Origin: JBHGYD01 sp041920415
GTDB lineage: Bacteria; Bacillota; Bacilli; Bacillales; Anoxybacillaceae
Direction of reading: 5' to 3'
Assembly: GCA_041920415.1 (NCBI GenBank)
Contig: JBHGYD010000015.1
Location: forward strand, 1 to 64,000
Length of the DNA: 64,000 nt
The position numbers and the translations under genes are program-made. This document shows, one piece after another, positions 34,698-43,698 of this stretch (positions are counted from its first letter, which is position 1; each line of letters starts with the position of its first letter). The notes below the pieces were generated by a model. It ran no database searches and was not told the DNA's origin. It saw nothing but the letters and a program-made list of their open reading frames with translations.

Positions 34698-35915
34698 CTA
34701 GCATCCTCCTCCGTTTCGCTTTCTCCGTCGAAAAGCAAGCATTTCTTCGTCGAAAGCTCCAACTTCGGTCGGATGCTTCCTTGGCAAATGCCAAGGACCG
34801 TTTTCGGTTTTTCTCAATGACACCCAATTATCGCGATGAATCACTTCCGCGCGGTGATTGATCGAGTATGGCTTTGCCTGATCACTTGGACATCCTTTTA
34901 CTTTTTCTAAGTCAGTCGAAGAGTAATATACTTGCCCTTTGCCGATAACGGCTCCTTTTTGATTGACGACTTCGACAACATCAAGCGCTTGGAACGTGCC
35001 GAAAATGTTTGTTACACCAGCTGGCAGCAAACTTTTTCCGCGCCGCAAAAGGGCGGTTTCTGCCCCTTCATCGACTTCAATTTTCCCGGCAACATGCGCG
35101 TGATAGGCGATCCACTGCTTTCGCATTTGCATGTGGGATTGAAACGGGGCGCCAATATACGTGCCATCACCTTTTCCTTCTAAAATGTCGCGAAGCTTTT
35201 CTTTTCCTTCACCTGTTCCAACAAACACGCTCACTCCAAATGAAAGAGCTTTTTGCGCTGCTAATAGTTTTGATTTCATCCCTCCGGTTCCGACCGATGA
35301 ACCGCTGCCGCCTGCTGCCTCGATTAAATCGTCCGTGATTTCGGCGAGAAAGTTGTATTTTTTCGCATCCTTATTCGTTTTCGGATTGCAATCGTACAAA
35401 CCGTTAATATCCGTTAAAATGATTAGGGCATCGGCATGTAAAAACCCACTAACAAGAGCGGATAGCATATCATTGTCGCCAAAGGTCAGCTCCTCAACGG
35501 AAACGGAATCATTTTCATTAATGATGGGCAATACCCCGCGCTCTAACAATTTAGACATGGCCGAGAATAAGTTATGAAACCGCTCCCGACTATAAAAATC
35601 TTCTCGCGTTAATAACATTTGCCCTGTAACAATGCCGAATTGCCGAAACGCGGAAATGTAGCCTTGCATAAGTATTCCTTGACCGACAGCGGCAGCCGCT
35701 TGTTTTCCAGCTGTGATTTTCGGTCTTGATGGATAGCCAAGCGGACCGAAACCAGCAGCGACAGCCCCTGAAGAAATTAAAATGACGTCATGACCTAACT
35801 GCTTTAAATAGGCGAGCGCTTCAACATGATCGAAAAGCTTTTGTTCAGAAAGCGCACCTCTCTCATCGGTGAGAGAACTGCTGCCAATTTTCACGACCAC
35901 CCGCTGTTTTTTCAT
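34698..35915 (-). CDS. proB: Glutamate 5-kinase
   Basis: The amino acid kinase core has MKKQRVVVKIGSSSLT at the start, ILISSGAVAAGFGPLGY, INENDSVSVEELTFGDNDML and GTGGMKSKLLAA; a PUA domain follows (about residue 275 on). It phosphorylates glutamate as the first step of proline synthesis and is usually proline-inhibited. The C-terminus is odd: after the normal end (EVIHRDNWVSL) there are about 38 more residues (RKHPTEVGAFDEEMLAFRRR), making 405 aa against the usual 365-375. The start is ATG 35915 after AAGGGTGAT. It lies behind a proline T-box. Confidence 0.93.
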   Translation of the reverse strand: MKKQRVVVKIGSSSLTDERGALSEQKLFDHVEALAYLKQLGHDVILISSGAVAAGFGPLGYPSRPKITAGKQAAAAVGQGILMQGYISAFRQFGIVTGQMLLTREDFYSRERFHNLFSAMSKLLERGVLPIINENDSVSVEELTFGDNDMLSALVSGFLHADALIILTDINGLYDCNPKTNKDAKKYNFLAEITDDLIEAAGGSGSSVGTGGMKSKLLAAQKALSFGVSVFVGTGEGKEKLRDILEGKGDGTYIGAPFQSHMQMRKQWIAYHAHVAGKIEVDEGAETALLRRGKSLLPAGVTNIFGTFQALDVVEVVNQKGAVIGKGQVYYSSTDLEKVKGCPSDQAKPYSINHRAEVIHRDNWVSLRKTENGPWHLPRKHPTEVGAFDEEMLAFRRRKRNGGGC

Positions 35916-35940
35916 CACATCACCCTTTCTTTTCACAATA

Positions 35941-36185
35941 AAAAAACGCTTTTTCCTTCCTGTAAAAGGACGGAAAAAGCGTTCCGCGGTACCACCTTTT
36001 TTGGCGCATAAGCACCCAACTCTTGACCCGTAACGAGGGAAAGACGGCTTATGTTTGCATAAGCGGCCATCTAGGGCAGGTTCAATCGACTTTCCGTGAG
36101 GAACCTTCCAGCCTATGAGTTCCACTCTCTTGCACGTTCCATCGATTTACTCGTCCCGTACCGTTTCCATATGAACGATTTTTTC
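35941..36185 (-). promoter_or_regulatory. T-box riboswitch, proline (specifier CCU)
   Basis: On the minus strand the leader has the T-box sequence AGGTGGTACCGCG (35997 down to 35985) and then a terminator stem CGCTTTTTCC/GGAAAAAGCG with a T tract (35981-35941). Upstream is a stem I with a GCAAGAGAG motif and the sequence GAACCTGCCC, where CCT (36080-36078) sits in the specifier position after GAA. CCU decodes proline, matching proBA. Uncharged tRNA-Pro would favour antitermination. Confidence 0.9.
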
Positions 36186-36188
36186 AGA

Positions 36189-36217
36189 ATTATCTATCGA
36201 AAAAGAAATTTTGTCAA
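36189..36217 (-). promoter_or_regulatory. proBA promoter
   Basis: On the minus strand TTGACA (36217-36212) and GATAAT (36194-36189) are separated by 17 bp, a near-consensus SigA promoter. Transcription would begin just before the T-box stem I. Confidence 0.8.
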
Positions 36218-36294
36218 GACCTATCTAAAGCGAAATAATCGACATAGCGCTCGATCCATCCTCAATGTTACAAAATTATAAATCTAGAATCTTA

Positions 36295-37809
36295 TTAATT
36301 GCTTTTGAATGTCCATATTTTCTGTTTCATGACCATATCCCATACCACTTTCACAAGAAAAATAAAGAACATTACGTTCAACAGTGAAGTAATGATCATC
36401 GTAAAATTGTAAGGTACACGCGTCGAATGATTAAACAAGAGTCTAGCATAAAAAACCGCATACGTATTGATAAAAATCGTCGCGCTGAATCCAGCTGATA
36501 ACCAAAGCAGTCTTTTGTCCTTCCAATAGATAAACGCGAGTATAGACAGGGCCGCAGCAGGGAACAAGTAACGTTCGTGCATGCTGACAGAAAACGTGAA
36601 TACACCAGCAATTTGCAGAAGTGCCGCCACAGCAGCCCATTTTGCGCTGCGTCCTTTTATATAAATGAACCATGAAAAAGCGGTAATGATGACGATGAAC
36701 ATCATGCCCCACGTATGATAGCTAAATAGAAACAGCGTAGACGTATTGGGTACATAGTTTGCCCCAAGAAGACTGTAGAAGTTAAAGGCGTTGACAGACG
36801 CATATGGATATTCCCCAATCGTGTTCGCAAATCGTTTGAAAATCCAAAGCGGCTCTTGCTTCAAGGAAAATGGAAGAATCACGACGAGCGTCGTGACGAA
36901 ACTCGTAACGGCTGCTGCCAAAAAACGTTTGACGCTTTTTAACCTCACGAGCTCAAAGAAAATCACAGGAAGAAAAATGATTCCTTGCGGTTTCATGAGC
37001 ACAGCCGCTGTGAAAAGCACGGTGGAAAGAAGCACTTTCTTCTCGGTTAGCGTGAATATGGCCAGCACCACGATCAATGTAAAAAAGGAATCCACTTGTC
37101 CCCAGATAGTGGAATTCATAAACACCGCCGGATTAAACATGTAAAATACGGATAGTAAAAGGCAGATGTCTATCGATACGTATTGGACGGCCATTCTGTA
37201 AATCACGTATGCCGTTATCATATCCGCTAATATGGACGGCAGTTTAAGCAGCAAAGTAAAATAAGCGCTCATGTCAGGGATAGACGCAATTTTACCGATG
37301 ATAAACAAAATATAGATATACAACGGAGGATAATCGCTCGAACTGTTCTGATAAAAATCACTAAGACCTTTGGTTGCGGCAATGGCCCAGTGTTGAAACA
37401 AATGGATGTCTGTATGCCCCTTTATCCATGGAGCGGCAGCAATTCTCAAAAAAAGCCCGACTCCTAATAACGTCCATAATACGATCTTTTGATGATCCTC
37501 TTGAATTTTTATGTTTTTACGAACAAACAAATAGTACATAGCCGCAAATAGACCGAAAAATAGCACGCTGTATACAGAAAGAACGGTGGCGTACTGCTCG
37601 TCTAAAGTTTCCACCGAAAACTCCCTGCCGGTGATGTGATGGAAGAAATGATTTTCTCCTTCCCGAAAAATTTGTTGCGGCATATGATTCGGCATAGAGA
37701 TCGAATCGTTGTGATAATTCCAAATGGAATAAAAGCTCAATAAAATGGTCGTGAGAAGGATGAAAAACAAGCTAATGTTTCGTTTATCTTTCAATACGAA
37801 CATTGGCAT
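36295..37809 (-). CDS. GT-C type membrane glycosyltransferase (mannosyltransferase-like)
   Basis: The 504-aa product has about eleven membrane helices. Luminal blocks typical of GT-C enzymes are present: KGHTDIHLFQHWAIAATKG with an acidic site near the first loop, SSDYPPLYIYIL, WGQVDSFFTLIVV, LMKPQGIIFLP, and VSMHERYLFPAA. Such enzymes use polyprenyl-phosphate sugars outside the membrane. It is a single minus-strand gene with AGGGAGATG before the ATG and no obvious partner. The sugar and acceptor are unknown. Confidence 0.75.
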   Translation of the reverse strand: MPMFVLKDKRNISLFFILLTTILLSFYSIWNYHNDSISMPNHMPQQIFREGENHFFHHITGREFSVETLDEQYATVLSVYSVLFFGLFAAMYYLFVRKNIKIQEDHQKIVLWTLLGVGLFLRIAAAPWIKGHTDIHLFQHWAIAATKGLSDFYQNSSSDYPPLYIYILFIIGKIASIPDMSAYFTLLLKLPSILADMITAYVIYRMAVQYVSIDICLLLSVFYMFNPAVFMNSTIWGQVDSFFTLIVVLAIFTLTEKKVLLSTVLFTAAVLMKPQGIIFLPVIFFELVRLKSVKRFLAAAVTSFVTTLVVILPFSLKQEPLWIFKRFANTIGEYPYASVNAFNFYSLLGANYVPNTSTLFLFSYHTWGMMFIVIITAFSWFIYIKGRSAKWAAVAALLQIAGVFTFSVSMHERYLFPAAALSILAFIYWKDKRLLWLSAGFSATIFINTYAVFYARLLFNHSTRVPYNFTMIITSLLNVMFFIFLVKVVWDMVMKQKIWTFKSN

Positions 37810-38081
37810 CTCCCTCCCAATTTTTCATAAACAAAAAATTCCATGATTAGCTTCAAAAACTAGTCATGAAAGTGGGCGTACTCGCTTCGGGGGGATCACA
37901 TATTTGCCGTAAGTAAGTCGTTCCTTGCGGCGCGCATTGATTACTTTAAATCTTAAATAGAGAAAAAATGGTGAAAAAATGCTAAAAAAACGCTAAAAAT
38001 TAAATATGAAGTTTGAAATCTCATTTACGAAGTTGGCATATCAGTAGGGACATAGAATCATAGCGTTTGTGTAAAGAGGCG
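37810..38081. other. Gene-free stretch
   Basis: The 5' flank of the GT-C gene shows no gene. At about 37972-38000 the sequence repeats ATGGTGAAAAAATGCTAAAAAAACGCTAAAAA-like A-rich words, which is low-complexity DNA. Confidence 0.4.
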
Positions 38082-38184
38082 ATTTTGCGCGAGTGGTTCG
38101 GAGCGACGAGAGAAACCATGTTTATTGAGCCGACGTTTCGTTACGATGGATGATAGAACATTCACGTCGGTGAGAATTTTGACA
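38082..38184 (+). pseudogene. Remnant of a maltose O-acetyltransferase-like gene
   Basis: The frame reads ILREWFGATRETMFIEPTFR, then YDG, two stops (TGATAG), and NIHVGENFD. It corresponds to the GENVFIEPPFRCDYGYNIHVGENF stretch of sugar O-acetyltransferases of the LacA/Maa type. Only this internal piece is left. Confidence 0.65.
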
Positions 38185-38336
38185 TTTTGGATGTGTTATT
38201 TTGGAACTTATGTAAGTAATTTTGAATGAATTACATTTACAACGAAAGAGCTACTAATCAGCAACTATAAGGTTAAAGAAGAAGCGGTTGATAATTTTTC
38301 TACAGAGCAAAAGTTATGGTAGGATCAACAAAAAAA

Positions 38337-38379
38337 AACGGGGCATCTTATATTAGGTTTCTAGGATGCTCCGTTTTTT
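38337..38379 (+). terminator. Rho-independent terminator
   Basis: AAACGGGGCATC at about 38337-38347 pairs with GATGCTCCGTTTTTT at 38365-38379. It follows no intact plus-strand gene, and so probably served the lost acetyltransferase gene. Confidence 0.7.
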
Positions 38380-38488
38380 GTTCCGAAATATGTGGAATAG
38401 GGTACAGTAAAGAACGTGAATTTGTATCACGTCGCTTTTTATAACGATCACACAGTTTTTACCTACTAAAGCATAAAAGGCGTTTTGT

Positions 38489-39100
38489 TTATGAATTGAT
38501 GGAACGCTTTTTTGTGAAAAATTGATAAACCGTCAAACAAAGGTAAAGATAAGGAAAGGCCAAGAAAAATCCTGCTACTACATCAGATGGATAGTGAACT
38601 TGTTTGGCCAAGCGGCTGAGACCTGTTAACAAAGCAAGGACGCCGCACATTATATAAATCGCCCATTTGGACGATCTTTTTTTCACTTCATGACCGACAA
38701 AGTAAGCGATTAATAACAGATAAATGCTTCCAACCATGGCATGACCGCTTGGAAAACTAAGACCGGCTTCGCCATGCGAAAACGGCGGTCTCTCCCGACC
38801 AACCCCATTTTTGATGATTGTATTGAGCCCATAGCTACCTCCAACAGCAGCTAATACGAGAACCATTCCATAAAAATCTTTCTTTCGAAACCATAAGAAC
38901 AAGACCAATCCGATACTACAAAGTCCAATAGCCATTTTCGAGCCGAATATAGAAAACATCCCCAGCCAATCCCATTTCCCGAACTGTTCTAATAAAGTTT
39001 CATCCCAAGAAAGAATCCATTTGTTTTTCACGCTGACCCATACAGCTAGAAATAACAAAAAAGACAAAACGGACAGAACGGTAAGACTTTTTTTCATCAT
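38489..39100 (-). CDS. PAP2-family membrane phosphatase
   Basis: The three PAP2 motifs are present: KNGVGRERP at about residue 93, PSGHAMV at about 117, and SRLAKQVHYPSDVVAG at about 161. Five or six membrane helices surround them. Such proteins remove phosphate from lipid phosphates such as undecaprenyl pyrophosphate or phosphatidylglycerophosphate at the outer face of the membrane. It is 203 aa, full length. AAAAGGAGAAAAA lies before the ATG on the minus strand. Confidence 0.9.
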   Translation of the reverse strand: MMKKSLTVLSVLSFLLFLAVWVSVKNKWILSWDETLLEQFGKWDWLGMFSIFGSKMAIGLCSIGLVLFLWFRKKDFYGMVLVLAAVGGSYGLNTIIKNGVGRERPPFSHGEAGLSFPSGHAMVGSIYLLLIAYFVGHEVKKRSSKWAIYIMCGVLALLTGLSRLAKQVHYPSDVVAGFFLAFPYLYLCLTVYQFFTKKRSINS

Positions 39101-39486
39101 TTTTTCTCCTTTTCTTTCTCTATATGGAATATGTAACGGTTAATGGCAAATAGCATTATTATTTTAGCAAGGCAATCATTCAACAAACAAGGAAAATGTA
39201 AATATTATCAGAATAAACAGATCCGTTTTGCTGGCCAACGTATAGAGCCATTTGTTAAATATGGCGGAAATAGCGAGATCGTTTCAGCAGTCGACCAAAT
39301 TTGCAGTAGAAAAATAGGTTGTAAAAAATGATTTTTTTGGAATAGGCGAGCGACCTGTTGCATAAGGTGCCACTAGTAAAGAAATTGGTTAATGTCCCGA
39401 AATAAAGTCTGTAAAAGAGGGAATTTTCGTTGAAAATGACCTGTTCGATTGCCAATGTGGAAATCGCGATCGTGTTCACTGCTTAG
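39101..39486. other. Gene-poor stretch
   Basis: No gene with start signals is seen. An open stretch at about 39395-39540 reads DLFDCQCGNRDRVHCLGGCF without a start codon; its cysteine pattern is curious, but the 3' part is shared with an IS end. Confidence 0.35.
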
Positions 39487-39550
39487 GAGGTTGTTTTTTA
39501 GTAACTTCCAAGACGTGTAGGTTTTTTGCTTTTTTATGCGTTTTGCAACA
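39487..39550 (-). mobile_element. Inverted IS-end remnant
   Basis: TTATGCGTTTTGCAACA at 39534-39550 is the exact reverse complement of 51059-51075. GTAACTTCCAAG with the T-rich part next to it also matches, inverted, the GGAAGTTATATAC region of the IS left end near 51110. This is a scar of the same element, without coding capacity. Confidence 0.6.
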
Positions 39551-39660
39551 TGTTCATAAATGGGGATACCGAAGAGTGGAACATAACAGGGAGCAGCAGG
39601 GAATTCCGAAAAATGAAGCGAAATAGTTTTATATTTTAAAAATTAGGGGGGGATGGGACA

Positions 39661-40149
39661 ATGAAAAAGTTAACCTTGCAATTTTTTGATTATCACTCGT
39701 GGGCAAATAAACAACTTATCGAACATCTGGGTAAGTTGCCAGAAGAAATTATTAATAAGGAAGTAAATAGCGTCTTTCCTTCCATTTCACAAACTTTTGC
39801 CCATATGTATGCTGTGGATGAATTATGGTTTTTAAGAATAAACGGAAAAAGCGTGAATTCCATCGAATCGAGACCGTTTAAGAACATAAAAGAAATTGAT
39901 AATGCGTTTACGGATTTGCATAATGAGATGTTAGAATGTTTCAATCTTCAAGATGATTTGGAACAACCAGTCATTTATAGTAACACGAAAGGACAGCGTT
40001 TTCAGAACAGTATCCGTGAAGTGATTTACCATATTGCGAACCACGGAACATATCATCGCGGGAATATTGCAGCGATGATTCGGCAGTTGGGTTATCAGGG
40101 AGTATCGACAGACTATATTTACTATTTAAGGAACACAAACAAGGAATAG
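39661..40149 (+). CDS. DinB family protein
   Basis: This is a four-helix-bundle metalloprotein. The three metal histidines are in AHMYAVDELW (about residue 46), IYHIANHGTYHRGNI (about 122-132), matching the DinB family. It is 162 aa. Members are often thiol transferases (bacillithiol-dependent) or of unknown role. GGGGGG lies before the ATG. It is a single gene. Confidence 0.85.
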   Translation: MKKLTLQFFDYHSWANKQLIEHLGKLPEEIINKEVNSVFPSISQTFAHMYAVDELWFLRINGKSVNSIESRPFKNIKEIDNAFTDLHNEMLECFNLQDDLEQPVIYSNTKGQRFQNSIREVIYHIANHGTYHRGNIAAMIRQLGYQGVSTDYIYYLRNTNKE

Positions 40150-40283
40150 CATCAGAAAACAAATTTAAGCTATTATTGGAGAAAGGGTTTACAGCTGTTA
40201 ATTTTTTTGGGGTAGAACGATGTAAATGTGTTGTTGTACGAAGCAAAGGAAACGCCCATCAAGGAAAAGGCTTAACATAAGAA

Positions 40284-40315
40284 GCGAGCAGGTTTCCGAT
40301 GCCTGTTCGCTTTTT
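40284..40315 (+). terminator. Rho-independent terminator
   Basis: GCGAGCAGG at 40284-40292 pairs with CCTGTTCGC at 40302-40310, followed by five T. It ends the DinB transcript. The stretch between reads FKLLLEKGFTAVNFFGVERC in one frame, maybe a gene scrap. Confidence 0.75.
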
Positions 40316-40428
40316 ATCTTCGTTTTGCTCATCTTCATACCATTCCCGCGTCGTCTATAACTTTTCTTCTCTCGTAAAAGATTCGCTCGTCTTTTAATAG
40401 TTTTTCTTTAGCGGTCATTGTAACGATA

Positions 40429-40867
40429 TTGCTTCCCGTGGAAGAACGGTACGACTCAACGTGGTGTTTTGAAAGCGGTGAGGAAAGACGCATTACGGCT
40501 ACGGGATTTGATAAGGTCATGGAACATCTGTTAGATGGCTCTGCTTCCTTATGCACCGATGAAGCTACCAACTACAAACGGTTTGCGGAACTGAAAGGAC
40601 TGAAACACCATACGGTCAATACGTGCAAGAAAGAGTATGTGAAACGCGGTGTGTATCATATTCAATAGCTACTACAACCAATTGAAATTGTGGATGTATC
40701 GTTTCCGTGGCGTAGCGACGAAATACCTTGACAATTACCTCTACTGGCATCCATTCTTGTACATGAGAAAGAAAGCCAAGAAGCAAATGCAGACAGAGGA
40801 TATGTTCTTGGAAGGGTTCCGACGTGCATCAAGTCAAACGGTGGAGAAGTTAAGGAGAAGTGCGTGA
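40429..40867 (+). pseudogene. IS1595-family transposase C-terminal fragment, frameshifted
   Basis: The first frame ends in LCTDEATNYKRFAELKGLKH, then KEYVKRGVYHIQ and stop; after a frame change near 40665 it goes on as SYYNQLKLWMYRFRGVATKY, LDNYLYWHPFL. This is the C-terminal half of an IS1595 (ISXO2-like) transposase. The N-terminal part and both ends are missing. Confidence 0.7.
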
Positions 40868-40896
40868 AAAAAACTGCTCCCGTTAGGAACAGTCCA

Positions 40897-41100
40897 TTAG
40901 TTGAATATTTTTTTCACTGCCTTGAAGATATTAAGTCCTTTGTTATAAACAAATCTTTCCCATTTCGCTAACAAACTATTTCCATTTTCGCCCTTCGCTA
41001 TTTGAGCAGCGTGACGTTTATGAAATTCTGCTACGCGTTGATTGTGTTCGTTGTGAAATGCTGCGAAACGTTTGTGGAGATCTAGTGCGCCATGTTTCAT
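40897..41100 (-). CDS. Small basic hypothetical protein, 67 aa
   Basis: The product is rich in H, K and N (LHKRFAAFHNEHNQRVAEFH) and probably one or two helices. On the minus strand AAAAGGAGGGAC lies well before the ATG, which supports a real gene. I know no family for it. It is followed by a small hairpin (AACTGCTCCCGTTAGGAACAGT, 40872-40892) that may end its transcript. Confidence 0.55.
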   Translation of the reverse strand: MKHGALDLHKRFAAFHNEHNQRVAEFHKRHAAQIAKGENGNSLLAKWERFVYNKGLNIFKAVKKIFN

Positions 41101-41480
41101 TCTTTGTCCCTCCTTTTGTTTTTCCTTTCTCTAACTATACCATATGGAATCGATTATCATCATCAAGAGTAACACTACATTTTTCATTCATATTTTACAC
41201 TATTGCGCGACACGAAGAACAACGTTTGCTGAAGGTGGTAAAAATATGTCGCTTCTAGCAACAATCTTTCAGAACACAGTCTTTTAAAGAAACTGTTATC
41301 CCTGCTCTTTTATATATTGTTAGGATTTGGCGGAATGAGCGAACATAATATGATGGAAGGAATTCGATTGTTGAAAGGGGCTATTTAAGCATTTTTTTAC
41401 GGCTGATGGTTTCACTTCTTCACTGTGTTGTTTGCAAGATGAAGGCGGACATTTGGTTTGTCAAACTTTGAAATATGTCG
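41101..41480. other. Gene-poor stretch with a small scrap
   Basis: No full gene is seen. The frame at 41253-41388 reads NNLSEHSLLKKLLSLLFYIL, then LGFGGMSEHNMMEGIRLLKG. It looks like the leftover of a membrane or transposon gene. There is no start signal. Confidence 0.35.
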
Positions 41481-41520
41481 AAAAGCCCTGCGGAGAGAAC
41501 ATCTCTGTAGGGCTTTTTTT
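41481..41520 (+). terminator. Rho-independent terminator
   Basis: AAAGCCCTGCGGAGAG pairs with CTCTGTAGGGCTTT around 41482-41515, followed by a T run. Confidence 0.8.
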
Positions 41521-41611
41521 CACTAAATTTTCACCATACTGTTGTATTTTTGAAACAAGTCCAAAGACTGGGGCAACAAAAATATGAAGAGAAAGAGGAG
41601 TGTGAAGTGAA

Positions 41612-43687
41612 ATGAAATCAATACGGAGAGGCCGTGTGGATATTTGGCTCGTTGCGATTTTGTTACTGTCTGTTTTTTTAAATTTTTATAATATGGGAAA
41701 CGCTGGGTCGAATGTGTACTATACAGCGGCTGCCAAAAGCATGACGGCAAACTGGAAAGCTTTTTTCTTTGCATCACTTGACCCGGAAGGATTTATTACG
41801 GTCGACAAACCACCTGTTGCGTTATGGTTTCAAGCATTGAGTGTCGCGATTTTTGGCGTGAGCGATTGGAGCGTGTTGCTTCCAGAAGCAATTGCCGGTG
41901 TTTTGGCAACGTGGATGATCTATGTCATCGTTAAGCCAATGGTTGGGCGTGTTCCGGCTTTATGGTCGAGTTTAATTTTTGCTTGCACGCCCATCTTTGT
42001 GTCCGTAACTCGCACGAATAACATCGATACGATTTTAATTTTTACTCTTTTAGTCGCGGCATGGGCGTTGATGAAATCGATTCATACGCAAAAAGTTTCG
42101 TGGCTTTTCCTTAGTTTTGCGTTAGTTGGAGTCGGCTTTAACATGAAGATGTTGCAGGCGTATATGGTGTTACCTGCGTTTTATTTGTTTTACTTCCTAG
42201 CAAGCAACGCAAACTGGAAAAAACGAATCAAGCGCTTATCAATTGCCACGATTTTATTAGTTGCGATTTCTGTTTCGTATGCAGTGATTGCGGATTCGAT
42301 TCCGAAAGAAAAGCGCCCTTATATCGGAAGCAGCCAGACGAACTCCATCTTTGAATTAGCGTTTGGCTATAACGGAATCGGACGGTTAACGGGTACGGCT
42401 GGACCAGGGGGAAATCGTTCATTTGATGGAAATAGGTCAATCCCAAATTCTCAAACAAATGAGCAAAATCAAGGAAATGCTTCGTTAGGTACTCCGTCAC
42501 AAGGAATGCCGAATATGAATTCTCCAATGAATGACCAGAATGGAAATCAAGGAAATGGTTCATCGCCAAACCCGCCGCAAGGAATGCCGAATATGCATCC
42601 GGAACAAATGGGGAAAACGTTCGGACCAAATGGAAGAATGGGAGGAATAGGGGGCGAAACGGGTGAGCCGGGATTGTTCCGACTCTTCAATAAACAAATA
42701 GCCGGACAGATTAGCTGGTTGCTTCCATTCGTTCTTTTTAGCGTGATCGGACTGATCGTATCGATTCGTAAACAACGTGCTTTTACTTTGTCGCATTCAT
42801 TTACAGTATTTTGGCTGGCTTGGCCGATCCCGATGATGGGCTTTTTCAGTATTGCTGGATTTTTCCATCGTTATTATCTTAGTATGATGGCACCAGCGAT
42901 CGCCGTACTTGTGGCCATTGGTAGTGAGATGTTATGGGAATTTTACAAAGAGAAACAGGATGGGAGTCAATGGTTACTTCCAACGGCTTTCTTAGCTACA
43001 TTCCTATTTGAAGCGTATGTATTATTCCAAAATCGCTCTTCGATTCATGTTGCTTGGATTTTGTTTATGGCTTTGCTAGGATTTTCTATTTTTGTCCTTA
43101 TAGTAGCTTTTCGAAATAAAGAGAAGGCAGCATATTATACAAAGATTGCTGGAATGATTGGTCTTCTCATCATGCCATTTTATTGGTCGATGACCCCTGT
43201 TTTATATGGAGGAAATAGTACCATTCCTTATGCGGGTCCGGATTTAAACCCATCTGGACCGCGAGCGGACGGAATGATGAGAGGAATGATGGGAGGAAGG
43301 ATGGAACGAGAAGTTGATTCAGGGCTTGTTGAATATTTAGAAAAGAATTATCACGGCGAAAAATATTTAGCGGCTACGATTCGGGCGACAACGGCTGCCG
43401 AAATTATGCTGAAAACGGATAAAGCGGTGATGGCAATGGGCGGATTTTTAGGGAGTGACCCTGTGTTAACGACCGAAAAATTAGAGGAAATGGTAAAGAA
43501 AGGGGAAGTGAAGTATTTCCTTGTCTCTGGATTTGGTGGTAGAGAAGGAAATGGCGAGTTAATCCAATGGATTCAAACTCATTGTAAAGAAGTGCCGCAA
43601 GAAGAGTGGCAAAAAGGTCAAACATCTACTGACCAGCAGCCATTTGGAATGGACAGAGCAGAGAAGCTTTACAAATATGAAGGATAG
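41612..43687 (+). CDS. GT39/ArnT-like membrane glycosyltransferase (YkcB-like)
   Basis: This transfers sugar from a polyprenyl-phosphate donor to a cell-surface acceptor. The N-terminal region has NMGNAGSNVYYTAAAKSM, DPEGFITVDKPPVALWFQAL and VSVTRTNNIDTI, the acidic luminal motifs of the family. About 11 membrane helices follow. Residues about 265-345 are an inserted low-complexity loop rich in N, Q, G, P and M with repeated QGMPNM. The C-terminal soluble part (YHGEKYLAATIRATTAAEIM) includes the 35 nt at 43354-43388 that reappear as a CRISPR spacer at 45383-45417. It is 691 aa. First of three co-directional genes. Confidence 0.88.
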   Translation: MKSIRRGRVDIWLVAILLLSVFLNFYNMGNAGSNVYYTAAAKSMTANWKAFFFASLDPEGFITVDKPPVALWFQALSVAIFGVSDWSVLLPEAIAGVLATWMIYVIVKPMVGRVPALWSSLIFACTPIFVSVTRTNNIDTILIFTLLVAAWALMKSIHTQKVSWLFLSFALVGVGFNMKMLQAYMVLPAFYLFYFLASNANWKKRIKRLSIATILLVAISVSYAVIADSIPKEKRPYIGSSQTNSIFELAFGYNGIGRLTGTAGPGGNRSFDGNRSIPNSQTNEQNQGNASLGTPSQGMPNMNSPMNDQNGNQGNGSSPNPPQGMPNMHPEQMGKTFGPNGRMGGIGGETGEPGLFRLFNKQIAGQISWLLPFVLFSVIGLIVSIRKQRAFTLSHSFTVFWLAWPIPMMGFFSIAGFFHRYYLSMMAPAIAVLVAIGSEMLWEFYKEKQDGSQWLLPTAFLATFLFEAYVLFQNRSSIHVAWILFMALLGFSIFVLIVAFRNKEKAAYYTKIAGMIGLLIMPFYWSMTPVLYGGNSTIPYAGPDLNPSGPRADGMMRGMMGGRMEREVDSGLVEYLEKNYHGEKYLAATIRATTAAEIMLKTDKAVMAMGGFLGSDPVLTTEKLEEMVKKGEVKYFLVSGFGGREGNGELIQWIQTHCKEVPQEEWQKGQTSTDQQPFGMDRAEKLYKYEG

Positions 43688-43698
43688 GAGGGACATAT

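Noticed and set aside
35916..36125. N-terminal extension of proB into the leader
   Set aside because: This stretch is the T-box RNA; the ProB N-terminus clearly begins at MKKQRVVVKIG.
36791..37144. 117-codon plus-strand frame in the GT-C gene
   Set aside because: It lies opposite a clear membrane glycosyltransferase gene; no start signal and odd composition.
39143..39331. 62-codon plus-strand frame
   Set aside because: No ribosome site, no recognisable features, and it lies in a scarred intergenic region.
39395..39540. Lantibiotic-like cysteine pattern (CQCGNRDRVHCLGGC)
   Set aside because: No start codon or ribosome site, and the 3' half is shared with an IS end.
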